DNA of 64,000 nucleotides from Aristolochia californica (GCA_029961685.1 JARWKL010000007.1:7274708-7338707); one strand, 5' to 3'; positions 24,299 to 36,675 are shown, counted from the first letter of the stretch. The notes: generated from the sequence alone by a model not told the origin. Translations and numbers: made by a program.

Positions 24299-27046
24299 GA
24301 CCTAACTTTGACCCAATATGGAAGTGATGGAAATATGGACAAATATATTTGAAGTATCTTCAGTTTATTAGTTAAAAAAGAGTCTTTTTAACTTGGCTAA
24401 TCATTTTGCAATGAATCTTGGACTCAACTTTGACTGAGGATGCTACAATGTGACCTTGATTTTTTTTTTTTTTGAAATGCATAATTATGTAGAACCATTT
24501 GATGACTTTGGAGGCTAGTGGAACAAGTATACGTTCTTGTGAAGTTGGGTTCCATATTGATTTTCAAGACTCCATGATTTCGCTCTTGGAAAAAAGGAGA
24601 GATGACATATTAGGAAAAAACAGGAGGAAGAAAGAGGTTATGAACTAATGTCCTAACCCTCCTCCTAAAACTCAATTTATAGATGAATAAGATTATAATA
24701 TTATAATAATACTCCTAAAACTTAAACTAATTACAACAATGCCATATTTATGAAATGACTCTTTATTTACCATAATGCCATCACTGTATGGGTTTTCTCT
24801 TTGGTTTGTGGGCCTTGCTCCCATCTTCCACGTCTTTTGGATATATAGGTCTTCCTTGGTCTTGTCGGCTTGAGCCCATCTTCTAACACACTTGGATTTG
24901 TGGGTTTTCTTTGGTTGTGTGGGTTTGGACCCATCGTCCAACAGTTCTCAATTCGCCTGGTTGACCGTTCATGACTCGGTTGGGTTAAATTAGATTTGAG
25001 GTAATGAGTCTGATTCACCCTTTTATTTTTTTCTTAATTTGTTTAACTTGCCCAAATTCAGTGTATGAGCTTGAAAACTAGCGTTATTCATGTGGTCTGA
25101 CTGGACTGCAATTTCATGGCCTGAATCGTGTACGAAGTCCACTGCATCTTTTTGCCTTTGGTCATATGTGGCTCTGGGATAACAACATAAAGTAGTGAAA
25201 AGCAAGAAAGACTTTAGAGAAAGGCTGACATGGTAAAGACATCCATCGACCTTAATGGAAGATGATTCGTGTAAAGTTCTCCATCACTCACTCAGAGACA
25301 GAATGGAAAAGAAGAAGACTAAGAGGAAGAAGATGAAAATTATTACACGTTAACTCGTCTTTAGAGAAAGAGCAGAAACCAGTTTTTAGCAAGTCAAATT
25401 GAAAACTCTGAATGTGTTTCTCTCAGGGTTAGGAGATTTTTTGGGTACAGTGAAAGACAACGCTCGAAAGCTAAAGGCGATGGGTCCTGAGTGTGCATGC
25501 GCGTGAGGGAAGGTGATTAACTGTTCTTAGTCATGGAGAGGAGCTTTGCTATCTCAAGTGAGTGAACTCGTTTTTCTATCTCTCTGTAACTCGGAAAGGG
25601 TGGTCCTGTCAACGAAGCTCACAAAGCCATCTCACTATCGAAAGCCCGAAGCTTTAACAATTTAGAAAGTAGAGGATGAATTCTGGTAATTTTCATCTTT
25701 CCAACCGAATTTTAACTCTCCCATCATGCTCATTTCAAATTTGCTTTGCAGCAAAAGTTTTCATTTGTGGAACCAAACCCTATATCATCTACATAAATTT
25801 GAACCACTAAGATGTTAGGTTCACTGTTTTTTTTTTATGAATAATAGGGCATCAACCTTTCCCTTAGTGAAGCCATTCTCAATTAAGAATATACTCAACC
25901 TCTCAGGCCCTTGGTTGATGATAATGGCTCTTCTATTTACATATATTTTGATGATAACATACTAAGTTATTAACTAAAAATATATGAGTGAAACTTATGC
26001 AAAAAAATTACAATATAAAAGCCATTTTTAAATATGGGCTCGAGTCCTTGGTGGAGTCAATTGCACACGGTGTCGAATCCAACTTACAGTAAGGTCTCAA
26101 GTAAAAAATGGAGTTGAGCCTTGAACTGAAGTTACCAAAGTATTGTAATTAGTCATAGATGCAACCCGAATTTAGTGAAACCTCAAATTGCTCAAATAGC
26201 TTGTGGGGATAGATTGGCAATCTACAAAAGAATTGTGAACTACCTAAAAATCCTGTATGTACTTGATATATGTTTGCTTCCGCTTACACTTTGATTATTG
26301 TGTGTAAAATATAAATTCTAAGATTGACCTTGAACTTTTATTAATTGAATAGATAAATACACAAGGATTAACCAAAAAAAATTTAAATTAATAGTTAAAG
26401 TTAACAAACCTATTCACCCCCTCTAGGTTTGTTCCTCACCGAACATAACACTTGAGAACTTTCTCCGGTCTAAATACATATAAAGAATCTAATACAATAC
26501 CCTCATTGCCAAGAGATAGTGACTAGTCTTCTAAGTTGGATCATCAATTAAAAAGACCATTCAAGTATATGTGGGAATTTAAGGATAAAGGTTCCTCTGA
26601 TGGCCCATATTTTGATAATGAGAAACTAAGTTATTTAACTACCATGTATAAGTGAAATTTATGCTTGACACAAAAATCATTTTCAAAAGTAGAGTTAGCA
26701 CAGTGAGCCCATGGATTAGCACATTTGCATTATTCCTATATGGACCAATCACATTCGGTTTTCGCCAATTGAGGATGGTAGTAAGGTAGGTTTCTCATCA
26801 AACTTTCCTCCTCAGGTGAGGATAAGATGAACTCCAAAACTCCACACTGGTTAGGGTGAGATGAGTTTTTCTATCCCTCTCTAGAAGGGTTTGGGAATAT
26901 ATACTTTTAAATATTTTAATTGAATATTTTAAATTTTATTTATTTAAAATTTTAGAGATTTTATTATAAAGTTCTATATGAAACAAAAGTTTGGACAAGA
27001 TTGAATATCAACCCTGTCATAAGGAGAGGTAGGATTACAAACTGAG
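24299..27046. other. Intergenic DNA with degenerate repeats
   Basis: No gene was recognised. Positions 24788-24951 hold about three diverged ~55-bp units of the type TGGGTTTTCTTTGGTTGTGTG plus GGGCCCATCTTCC, resembling an LTR U3/R region. The stretch around 26400-26445 (AACCTATTCACCCCCTCTAGG) resembles the ends of common plant LTR elements. A clear second terminus is not visible, so I do not call an element. Confidence 0.4.
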
Positions 27047-27051
27047 ACAAG

Positions 27052-27359
27052 TGTCAAATTGGGTACAAGGCTTATCCCAAAATGACTAACCAACTTAGGA
27101 AACCTCTTTTTCAACTAATAAACTCAAGATCTTTGTATTTATCAATCTATGTGAGACTAATCTTTAACATTCTCCCTCACGTGTAGGCACGCGGATAATT
27201 TGGGTAGAGGCCTACATACGAGTACTTGCTCTGATATCATGTTAAATTAGGTCCAAGGCCTATATACCAAAATGATTAGCCAACTTAAGAAACTTTTTTT
27301 TCAACTAATAAACTCAAAGATCTTTGTACTCACTAATCCATGTGAGACTATTCTTAACA
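27052..27359 (-). mobile_element. TRIM retrotransposon with target duplication ACAAG
   Basis: Two direct terminal repeats of about 118 bp start TGTCAAATT/TGTTAAATT and end TTAACA. They flank a ~70-bp centre containing CTTGCTCTGATATCA, a primer-binding site in antisense, and TTCTCCCTCACG, an antisense polypurine tract. ACAAG occurs at 27047-27051 and 27360-27364. It belongs to the same family as the 61.4-kb TRIM (CCCAAAATGACTA and AACTAATAAACTCAAGATCT in both). Confidence 0.92.
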
Positions 27360-27364
27360 ACAAG

Positions 27365-28311
27365 GTTGAAGAACTTACCCAATCATTAGGTTGGCAAGCA
27401 ACAAGGTTGAAAAGCAGAGATAGGTTAAAAAACCAGCTGTGCCATGGGATGAGAACAGGGTTATGAGGTGACATTGTAGGGCAAGGTTGGGTTTCTTAAA
27501 ACTGCTTGCAACTGTTATTTCACTACTAGTTTGATCTAGAACAGCTTTACAGGTATGAGCTTATCTCATGTTTTTTGTCGGAAAACTTTGCTGGAGAGGT
27601 TCATTTATAGTTCGTTTATTGTTTATTAACTGACATGCAGCCACAGAGCTTCTTTTAGTTATATCCTTCTTCTTCTTAATCTTATCATGCATTCGTCTTT
27701 TAAATAAAGAGGATAAGCTCCAACTTTTTACTGATAGGACACTCTCTCTTGAGGTCAGTGAAGGTGGAAGATCATCCTCTCCACATGGCATTATTTCTGT
27801 CTTGGTTACTTTATGACCAGCGAGCTGGTCACTTCAATGGAGCTCTCCGCTACAAGAGAGTTTCAATAATTGCTTTCTCAAACAAAGACCTGTGCGCCAA
27901 CCTTTTAGTATTACATCTCCCTGTCCATGGAAACCACTTCAACTCGCTTCATCTTCCTGAAAGATTCTCGTTCGTCCCTGGTAAACCAGACGTTCTGATC
28001 TTGAAAACCCAAACACAAAATAGAAAGTTTCAGTATTTTAGACACTCCAAAACAGATATTTACTTCTGCTATTTCACTGCTAATCTTTTAGATAATTACA
28101 AAGCCTTAAGAGTAGTAGTTAATATCACTCTGAACAGCTGAGCTTTTTTCTAGTTCCTACAACACGAGAAGACTTAGTGCAGATTAACATTACAGACCCA
28201 GCAATTAAAACCGTGTTTATATAAATCTACACGAACAAACGGTCCTGATTGCTGTCTCGCAGAGAAGCCTCTTAGAAAACCCTGATTGCTGGGTTGAGTT
28301 TCTGCAGGTTA
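27365..28311. other. Flank of PROPEP copy C; duplicated 3' region
   Basis: No gene was read here. The segment 27960-28160 shares CATCTTCCTGAAAGATT and TCCTACAACACGAGAAGAC-type words, in order, with 14840-15050 downstream of copy B. The duplicated PROPEP unit therefore extends several hundred bases beyond the coding exons. Confidence 0.5.
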
Positions 28312-28839
28312 TCAGACCTTGACAACAGCTATGTCCTGTTGTCCTCCTTGCCCCGGCGCCTGGTGTGTCTGTGGTCCACGCCCGGGATTAACTTTCCGAC
28401 GTGGTGGCGTTTTAGATCTGGTCGTCAGCAACATAGGTGCTATGTCCTACAAAACGCAGATAATTCAGATGATTTCAAATACCAGCCGAGAAAAAAAAAT
28501 TCACAGCTCTCAGATAATTCCAGTATCAGAAAGAAAGAAAATTAAGCTCATGGATGCATCGGATGATTCCTAATCAGCGAGAGAAGACGATAAGGTTATC
28601 TTAGTTACAGAACTTCTCGAATAATGAAATCACTAAAACCGAGCTCAGAACGAGTATTGCGTTCCAGGTAAAAAAAGTAAACTAAGATGAGTTCGACTCA
28701 CGTCTGGTCGCAGTTCACGAGAGTCGCTCGAGTCATAATCGAAACCAAGGCACCTGATAAACGAAATCACGGCGACTTGAAGAAAGGAGAAAGGACCGGA
28801 AATTGCAGGGTTTGCTGCTGTGTTTGAATAGGCTTCCAT
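28312..28839 (-). CDS. PROPEP-like elicitor peptide precursor C, two exons, 90 aa
   Basis: Exon 1 is 28702-28839 (46 codons, donor GTGAGTCG) and exon 2 is 28312-28446 (acceptor TTTTGTAG, 44 codons plus TGA), phase 0. The N-terminal half carries FSFLQVAVISFIRCLGFDYD, matching the hydrophobic x-R-x-CLG-F box typical of PROPEPs. The C-terminal half is basic and Pro-rich (TPPRRKVNPGRGPQTHQ), then repeats a similar motif, APGQGGQQD, before ending IAVVKV. PROPEPs are cytosolic precursors whose C-terminal Peps are sensed by PEPR receptor kinases after damage. The terminus departs from the strict SGxGGxxN end, so activity is uncertain. Family call is by motif and by the neighbour at 31.8 kb. Confidence 0.7.
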
Positions 28840-31766
28840 CTCCTCAAAGCTGCTCTCTCCCTCTCTTACTGACTCTGGTTGTGTCTCCTTAGTTTTGCCA
28901 GCATTGGTGTCCTTTTATAGGGCTTATCGTGTAACAGGTCTGGTTAGGGTCGAATTCGTACAAACCTGTTCTTAAGAAAAAATCTGTAAGGTGTCGGATT
29001 TTAAACTCTTATCCAATCTCTACGTGAGCCAGTCAAATATATCTATGAACCCCACCGCATCCCGTATGGCTTGTAGATATATTTATATTTATACATACTT
29101 TGGATCAAGTCAGGTTTTCAAGAAGAACTCGTCTTTGCTCCATGTTCATGCGAAAACCCCATCTTGATCCCACAAGGTAAAATAAAACATCATCCCTGTC
29201 TTGGATCATCCCAAGTTCTTTAACCTGACGGTGGCCATCCTGGTTGTTTTTTCTAAGAAATGTTGAAAAAACGTTTTTATTAAAAATACGTTTCTACGGA
29301 CTATTATTGCCTCATGTTTCTGGAAAACATTTTTCTAGTTAAAAATTCTTGCCAAGTTTTTAGTTAAGATTTTTCAACTAAGATGTCGGAAAACCATATG
29401 AATTTTTTTAATAAATATTTGACAATTGATAATGTAATACTTTCAGTACAAACCATGTTTTATAATAATTTTGTATTTGATAATTTATTTTAATAAGTGT
29501 GGTAACATATGAGATTGATTGTTAATTTTTATTTATTTCCCTAGAAAAGGCACTAACAGGTCCGATAAATTTTCCATGTAATTGTAATTGCCCTAGTAAG
29601 ACACTAATACGATTTTATGTGAAGGTTTCTTAAAAATGTGCAATTCTAAGATAAACATTTTTAACTTTTTATGGGATATAAATTTCCAACTAGGGGCACT
29701 TAACGAGGCTTAAGATCATTGATCAGAATATTCAAAAAGAGTGTACTACAAAGAAAGTTATCTAAGACTGAACTATGTTTTGGTCACAGCATGCATCACA
29801 AGGGAGGGTTAGTGGAGACTCAAAAGAAGCCAACTTGGTCAAACAAAGATTGCACTAATTAATTAGGACGGTGGATATAATGGGAGTTTTTATTGACTTA
29901 ACTAAATGCAGCTTATGTAAACCCTACCTAATCTTGGCTATTTATTAATCAATTGAGGAATGGCCCAACGTGACATCAAGATGGTAGAATCTTTTGAATG
30001 CATAGTTAATGAAAACATGACTCCATCAACATAGGACGAGAGAATTCATTATAATAACAAAAAGGTAGACTGCATCATGGGATTGCAAAAGAATGATAGA
30101 GGTGAGACAACCCCAAGAGTTGGTGGAGACCACTGGTCATGGGTAGACAGTGAAACATTAGATTTTGAAGCTCATAAGTGTGTGCTACCAAACACTATGG
30201 TTTCCAAACATGCCCTAAAGAATAGACCATTTCATGTGAATGAGAATCCTCTATGCACAATTTGCTAGTTCATTTTGATACGAACTAGAAAATTATATTT
30301 TCCATCAATCAGAATAGATAAAACTTGTTCACGTTGGAATAAGTCTTATTTATATTCTTTATGATATTGGCATGAAGACAATATGCTAAACCATATGGAC
30401 TAGCAAATCAATACTCCAAACCAATTCCATTGGATAACATGAATGAAACTCATTCAAGTAATTTAAATGCATAACTTCATTCACATGAATCACATAAAAG
30501 GCATGGTGGGGAGAAACCTCAAATAAGACTCATGCATTCACTCTTTCACCAATCACGTGGAAAACATGAATGAGACTCATTCACGTGTACCTTTCAAATG
30601 AATGATATACGTGCATGAGGCTCATCCATATTCTCCATGCAATTAACAAATAGTGCAATATACTAATCCATAGAAAGGATGAGTTTGAACTTGCAAGTTC
30701 AAATAGACAACTATTCCTTTCTAATTATCACATGAGACCCTACAATGTGAATTGGTTTGGACTATATATAATCTACTTTTATGTATCATATAAGCTAGCA
30801 AACATACAGTCTAGCAAATGAGATTGCTTCCTACCACACAACACCCATCCACATGTGACAATCAAGAGAACAAGTGTCCAACTAAATCCATGTGGTTTAG
30901 TTGAACAAGTCAAGTAGTAGATTGGATTTGAACGAGGTTTTGTGTTTTTTTTTCCAAGACGGCAAATATTACACAATCTCTCTTATAAATTTATAATTTG
31001 GTAGTCTTCTCACTGAGTTTTTCCTTGCTAACTTGTTCAAGGACACTATTTCTATGCACAAGAGAGATGATTTTTGGAACTTGAACTAATGTGATAAAAG
31101 GAGAATTTTTAAATTTGAGTTCATAATCCAAACCGATTGATTTAAGATGATTTCAGATGAGTTAAAGTTGATTAATAATCCAAACCGATTGATGGAACAT
31201 GCATTGAAGCTTTAACTGTTCAAAACTAAGTATGATCAATCATGCTCATACTAAACTCAATTAGTAAGCAAATATCATCTAAATATAATCTGATTCTCTG
31301 TATCACCTCCCACTCCCCCTCCCAGGCAGGTAGCCAGCCCAAAGAGCCATGAACTGCTTAATTCATCTAAAAACTTCTCTTCAACCAGGAAACCAAAAAT
31401 ATCATCAAACAAACAAAAACAAAAGAAACGGAAAAACAAAATAAATTAAACAAAAAGCAAAACAAAACAGTACATCTGATGTTCTTTCGCCTCCATTGAA
31501 ATAAATAAGGTCAACCCTGAAAGGCTGAAACCCTGCAACACAGACCCTTTCTTGTATATATATATATATGTCAAACTGAAACAAGTGTCGTTCAAAAAGG
31601 TAAAATCCCCAACGTATAAAACCAAAACAGAGCTGCTAAACATATTTTTTACACAAACAGGAAATGAAGCTTGTACCCACCTTCTGAGAATCCGATCTCC
31701 ACTCATGAAAATACCTGACAAGGCAGCTCTGGATCTTTCTTCTGTCCACTCTTCCTCGGCTCTAAC
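28840..31766. other. Intergenic between the two intact PROPEP-like genes
   Basis: No convincing gene. It is AT-rich with scattered CATTCACGTG/GAATGAGACTCATTCA words (30330-30640) that echo 8300-8640, perhaps from a dispersed non-coding repeat. A (TA)n run lies at 31553-31569. The last 400 bp before 31767 is the probable 3' UTR and flank of PROPEP copy D. Confidence 0.45.
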
Positions 31767-32136
31767 TTAGTTTGTCTGGCCACCTCTCCCGGAATTCACT
31801 GGCGGCCTGGGCGGTCCTCTCACCGCAGGAGTGACTGGTGGATCGTCATTCTGCATGCATAAAGATTAGACGAGACGAACGAGCAGCAGAAGAAGAAGAT
31901 GATGAAAATGAAGATGAGGACGAAGAAGAGATTGCCGAACAGAAAACAAAAACAACACTCACTGCTGCTTTCTTCCCTTGTTCATCTGTTGGGGGGTCTG
32001 AAGAGGGGGAATCAAAGCCAAGGCAGCGAAGAAACGAAGCCATTAGAAGATGGACATAATAGCAAGGGTGGTGGAGAGATTGCCCTTCAGGGGAACCCTT
32101 CATCACTTCTGAACCAGTTTCCGTCGGGTCTCCCAT
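31767..32136 (-). CDS. PROPEP-like elicitor peptide precursor D, two exons, 85 aa
   Basis: Exon 1 is 31963-32136 (58 codons, donor GTGAGTGTT) and exon 2 is 31767-31850 (acceptor TGCATGCAG, 27 codons plus TAA), phase 0. The N-terminal part contains HLLMASFLRCLGFDSPSSDP, the conserved PROPEP hydrophobic/CLGF box. The product ends RGPPRPPVNSGRGGQTN, exactly the SGxGGxxN signature that ends mature Peps. Pep release from the C-terminus by metacaspase-type cleavage after a basic residue is known for the family; the cut site here is inference. The chosen start gives a usual PROPEP length; an internal ATG (MASF) is a less likely alternative. Gene structure, length and terminus all agree, so this is the best-supported Pep precursor in the window. 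Confidence 0.85.
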
Positions 32137-34670
32137 CTTTTTATCTTTTTCTTCCTCTCTGTTGCTCCTTCCCTCTTGCCTGTGGATTCAACGACTTTCT
32201 TAATGCCTGCGTGCAGCGTGCAGCGTGCAGTGGCTGCCTCGGTCTTATTAAATGCATCGGAGGGAGGTGCTCTGGGGAGTTATTGAGGTGTCCTGTCTTC
32301 TTGGTTTTATCCTTCATGGCTATTCTTCAATGGGGGTGATTGGACAGTCATAACCTTCTTTCAAATCTGTTCATTTATGGTGGAGTTTTGTTTGACTGGC
32401 AAGATCCACATCTTTAAAGCTCTTTAATAACTTTTCTTCTTGCAACTTAGGAATACAAAGATCCAAAGAAGATAAAGAAAAACATTTTGATTCCGGTTGT
32501 TTGAGTCGCATCTCCCTTCACAACTGTTCATTCACTTCAAATCTACATGAATTAATAGTTTTAATTCAGTTTGATACTGAATGGTGAGTCAGACAATATC
32601 AGAAAAAACTCTTGATGAAAGTCCAATTTGAAGAATAAAAGCACAAATATACTTGAAGCTCATCGCTGAATGTTGATGTTTTTTTTCAAAAACGAAAAAA
32701 AAAAAAAAAAAAAAACTCTGGTGGTGAGGGCATTCTGGTGAGTTCAAGTGATAAATGGAGCATTAATGTACTCTACCAACTCTGCAACCGATCAAGTGAG
32801 ACACACACCGACCCAATTTAAAAGTCGACGAACTGAGATGCCCCATCGATTTAAAACTACAAAAAACAAATCTTAATCTCCTTATTCTGACGTTGATGGA
32901 CTTGACTGATTAATTTTTTCTCAGTAAGCCCTCTTGTGAATTCATAAATAAATGACAGCAGTGCCTGTTTTGTAGAGAAAATGAGTGTCTTCAAGTCGGA
33001 TTGCGTCTCTTTACAGGTTAAGCTGCTTAGTTTTCTTCGATTTCCGTGAGGGAGATTGGAGAGGAATCAAGGGAACCGAAGAAGGGCACAGAAAGGTAAA
33101 GACAGAAGATTCATCACTTTCTGAATGTTTCAAGGACGACCGCAATACGAGATGATAAATTTAAGAAAGTGGACTTTTACTTTGAGAGACCAACTAATGA
33201 GGGTATTTCTTGCAAGTTAATCTTGATTAATACAAGATTATTAATCTCGTCCTGTCTTCGTGTAAAGCTTCCTAAATTGAATAAAACAAGATAAGATCTG
33301 TTAGTCATGGAGTTTAAATCTGCTTAGTTTATGTGGAAACAAATCAATCGTCTAGACAACCCATGAGGGGCATCCCCCTCCACTCAAGCTCCTGCTGAAG
33401 AAGGAAAAAGGGAGATATCCTTATTAGATTCTGCTGAGGGGCAATCAGTATCTGTCTCATTTTAGATTCTGATCCATTATTGAAGAACTAGTCTTGGCTG
33501 TTACATTTCAGCAGCCGACCGCTACTTTATTGACTTCTAAACACGAAAAAATTCTCTTGAGTGAACGGGAGGGAGGAGCTTAGTTTACAGGAGGGGGGAT
33601 CGACACCCAATTTCGGGAGCTAAGTATGAAGTAAGAAGAATAAAACTCGGTCATATTCTAATAGGGATAACAATTCAATTCCGACTCTGCTTCGTTAGCA
33701 TCTTGTGTCCCTTGTTTCTTTCACTTGCTCCGTCGTTTTTTTTGTCTGGGTTCGACGACCTTCTTGATCAGATCTTCGAGCATTCATGATTTCAATCTAG
33801 ATTCCTCGTCTTCTACGTACTTTTCTATCTGGTTTTTGCTGCCAAATTCTCTGAAAGTCATCGGCGGGGATCACACGCCGATCCTGTTTTTTAATTTTCC
33901 CAATGATTTAAACCATCAAACTGAAATAACTTAAATCTTCTGTTGACTCGAGAACAATGACTGGCCACCAGAAGTTCATAGTTGCAGCTACCCTTTCTTG
34001 ACTACTCTTAATGAAACTTTTTGAGTATATAACTTGACAGTTGATATTTTGAAAAATAATCTCAAATAAAACAAGATCCAGCTTTTATGTAACCTCGCTG
34101 TAATATAATTTTATATTAATTTCCAGCTTTAATCTAGTTCTAACCAATGCTACTGATTGAGTCATTTCCCTCTATTTTTTTCTTTTTAGCTGCCCTTGCG
34201 AATTTCTTTACTGCTTTTTAATATGAGAAGGAATCAAGGTAATTGTTTATTCATTTGGTGTTTTCGTCCAAGACTGATGTAAAGTGAGATGCTGACAAAT
34301 GAGATAAAGAGAGAATCAATAAGAAATATATCATCGCAGATCTTATCCCTGTAGTCGTTTTTTGTTCAATTAGCTTGCTTTCTTTGTGCCTATTAATAAT
34401 TCATGGGTTAAGTTTTAATGTTGAGAAAGAGTGAGAATTCAAATCAAAGCTTTGACCAAGGATAAATAATAGAAGACTAGTATGTGAGGCAGAGCTGAAA
34501 TATCGGATATGGAGGCCAAGCCCAGAACGTTCGCCATTACCGAATTTAACAAACTCGACTTGGGCCTTCTCAAAACGATCGGAAAAGAATGTCCGGCATA
34601 CTGCTGCTAATCGAGACAGTCGGCCTTCATGGCTTCTTCCCATGGTAGGATGTAGAAGGGACGACCTCAC
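32137..34670. other. Intergenic, no gene seen
   Basis: Contains upstream sequence of PROPEP D and of the MIZ1-like gene, a poly(A) run at 32696-32715 and a CGTGCAG repeat (32209-32230). No conserved frames, terminal repeats or RNA genes were recognised. Confidence 0.45.
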
Positions 34671-35402
34671 ATGGGAGAGCCAAGAAGCAACCCCAACGGC
34701 GAGGAGAACAGGCATCCGCAGCCCACCACTCCTCCCCCGCCGCCCCGCCCACCTACCCAACTCCTCCAAGCTTCCCACAAGAAGAAGGCGAAACCCACCA
34801 AGGTCTTCCGTCTCGTCCGTTCCGTCTTCCGCTCATTACCGATCATGACCCCTCTCTGCAAACTCCCTCCCCTACCCGGGGGTCTTCCGGACGGACGCCG
34901 TCACTCCTCCTCGTGCAAGGTCACCGGCACCCTTTTCGGCTGCCGGAAGGGCCGGGTCAGCCTCTCGATCCAGGAGTCTCCCCGCTGCCAGCCCTTCCTC
35001 GTCGTCGAGCTGGCCATGCAGACGAACGTGCTGCAGAAGGAGATGAGCTCCGGCATGGTGAGGATCGCGCTGGAGTGCGAGAAGAGAGCCGAGAAGGAGA
35101 AGACGAAGATCTTCGAAGAACCCCTCTGGACCATGTACTGCAACGGGAAGAAGAGCGGGTACAGCGTCAAGCGGGACCCTTTGGAGGAGGACCTCGGGGT
35201 CATGGAGCTGCTCCGGATGGTCTCCATGGGCGCCGGAGTTCTTCCCGGGAAGTCGGAGACTGAAGGCCAGGACGCAGAGCTGGCCTATATCCGGGCCTAC
35301 TTCGAACGCGTTGTGGGGTCCAGGGACTCCGAGACGCTGTACATGTTGAACCCCGAAGGCAACAACGGGCCCGATCTCAGCATCTTTTTTATACGGCTGT
35401 GA
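34671..35402 (+). CDS. MIZU-KUSSEI1-like (DUF617) protein, intronless, 243 aa
   Basis: The frame is uninterrupted and strongly GC-rich at third positions, unlike its surroundings. Residues 1-50 are Pro-rich and low complexity. The DUF617/MIZ1 domain follows from about residue 80: VTGTLFGCRKGRVSLSIQES, FLVVELAMQT, GMVRIALECEK, LWTMYCNGKKSGYSVKR, then the C-terminal SETLYMLNPEGNNGPDLSIF. MIZ1 in Arabidopsis is an ER-associated protein needed for root hydrotropism, and paralogues are mostly uncharacterised. The start at 34671 gives the usual family length; ATG at 34846 would remove only the Pro-rich tail. Confidence 0.93.
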   Translation: MGEPRSNPNGEENRHPQPTTPPPPPRPPTQLLQASHKKKAKPTKVFRLVRSVFRSLPIMTPLCKLPPLPGGLPDGRRHSSSCKVTGTLFGCRKGRVSLSIQESPRCQPFLVVELAMQTNVLQKEMSSGMVRIALECEKRAEKEKTKIFEEPLWTMYCNGKKSGYSVKRDPLEEDLGVMELLRMVSMGAGVLPGKSETEGQDAELAYIRAYFERVVGSRDSETLYMLNPEGNNGPDLSIFFIRL

Positions 35403-35611
35403 TCGCTCGGTCATCGCGGTCCCGCCAAGACGGGTAAGAACTGAACGGAGAGGATGTGACGGGCGAAGGTCCTTGCTTAGTCTAGTTTGTATATGCTTTA
35501 ACCTTTTGTGAGCTTAGCAAAGATAGTGAAATACGAACGATTGTATTTTCATAAAATTGTCAATTAATTTAAATTAATAGAATTCTATTGAAAAGGTTTT
35601 GGTAAGCATCT

Positions 35612-35683
35612 GGGCGTTTGGTCTAGTGGTATGATTCTCGCTTTGGGTGCGAGAGGTCGCGAGTTCGATTCTCGCAACGCCCC
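35612..35683 (+). tRNA. tRNA-Pro (anticodon TGG)
   Basis: 72 nt. The acceptor stem GGGCGTT pairs with AACGCCC. The anticodon stem CTCGC/GCGAG closes loop TTTGGGT, giving TGG at positions 34-36. The T arm GCGAG-TTCGATT-CTCGC is perfect, with discriminator base C. A TTTTTT terminator follows at 35684. Confidence 0.97.
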
Positions 35684-35699
35684 TTTTTTATTTTCTTTT

Positions 35700-36675
35700 T
35701 CGTCTTTCTCTTCCTTTAATAGGGATGGAAGTTTCCATTTATACCCTTGCTGACGCATATTAGAATGAAGCAGTTGTCAAGAGGGAATGACTGTGGACTT
35801 TCAAATCGTCACTGAACAAGCACGTGAAAGTCCATTCGTCGTCCAAGGCACATCGCCATTAAAGCCCCTCCTTCCCTCTGATGGGCCAAGCTTAAAAACT
35901 CGCGCTTTGGCCGTTTCACGTTTGCTCCGACGCCGCATCTCTTCCTCGTTGCAGAGTAAAAATAGTGAGACTAATGTTCCAGGATGTCAAGAAGAAGTTC
36001 CTCGATTGCTTCGGAGCCTTCAGAGCCTTTGAGAGGCGCACAACCCTACGAGAAAACAAAAGACAGAAACCCTGTTTTCACTGTTTAGTTTCTTCTGATC
36101 CATTGTTTCAGTTGCGAATTAAACACCCTTTCTTCAGAAAACGGCGAGGGAGCCGAAACTCGCATGGTAATTTCTCTTTCTGACTTTTCCAGCTTGACAC
36201 GCGTACGTTTAATTCCTCTCTTTGCAACGGTTTATTTCGAGGTTTTAAGATAATTCAGACATGGGTATTTTAGGCGATGGTAATGTCAGTCATGACAGTG
36301 AGCTGTTCGTCTTCTTGATCTTGCTTTACTTTGTTACGTTTACGTAATAATCTATTTATCCCATCAAGACCTTATCAAACTTGAAAATGGCTCAAAACTG
36401 TTAACTTTGATTTGTTAATTTAGTGGCTCAAAACTGGGTTATCTCCTCGAGTGGTGGAGAAATAGGAGGGAGGGAAGTCCCCTTCTCCGCGTAGAAGAAA
36501 GCGCTACGTTTCCTTCCCGGACCCACCGCCACCACTCATCTCCCTCTCAAGATTCCAGCCCGACGTGGCTGCCGGATTCACTTCTCGCAAACCAGCACAA
36601 CCGAAATTCTTTCCCCTCACATACCTCCTCTTCCACGGCAGCCTCTCCCACTTCCCAGTCTACCTAATTCCCGCC
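35700..36675. other. Spacer and promoter region of the SEP2 locus
   Basis: No gene was read. The last ~200 bp is CT-rich and gene-leader-like (CCACCACTCATCTCCCTCTC) ahead of the SEP2 ATG at 36676. Confidence 0.4.

Noticed and set aside
24693..25018. Two overlapping minus-strand frames of 82-83 aa
   Set aside because: They translate degenerate ~55-bp DNA repeats, have no conserved domain and differ between repeat units.
31838..32339. Plus-strand acidic and basic frames at the PROPEP D locus
   Set aside because: They are antisense to the two-exon PROPEP gene and its intron (TC-rich), with no similarity of their own.
34872..35414. 180-aa minus-strand open frame opposite the MIZ1-like gene
   Set aside because: It is a shadow frame produced by high GC at third positions of the real gene; no motif is seen.
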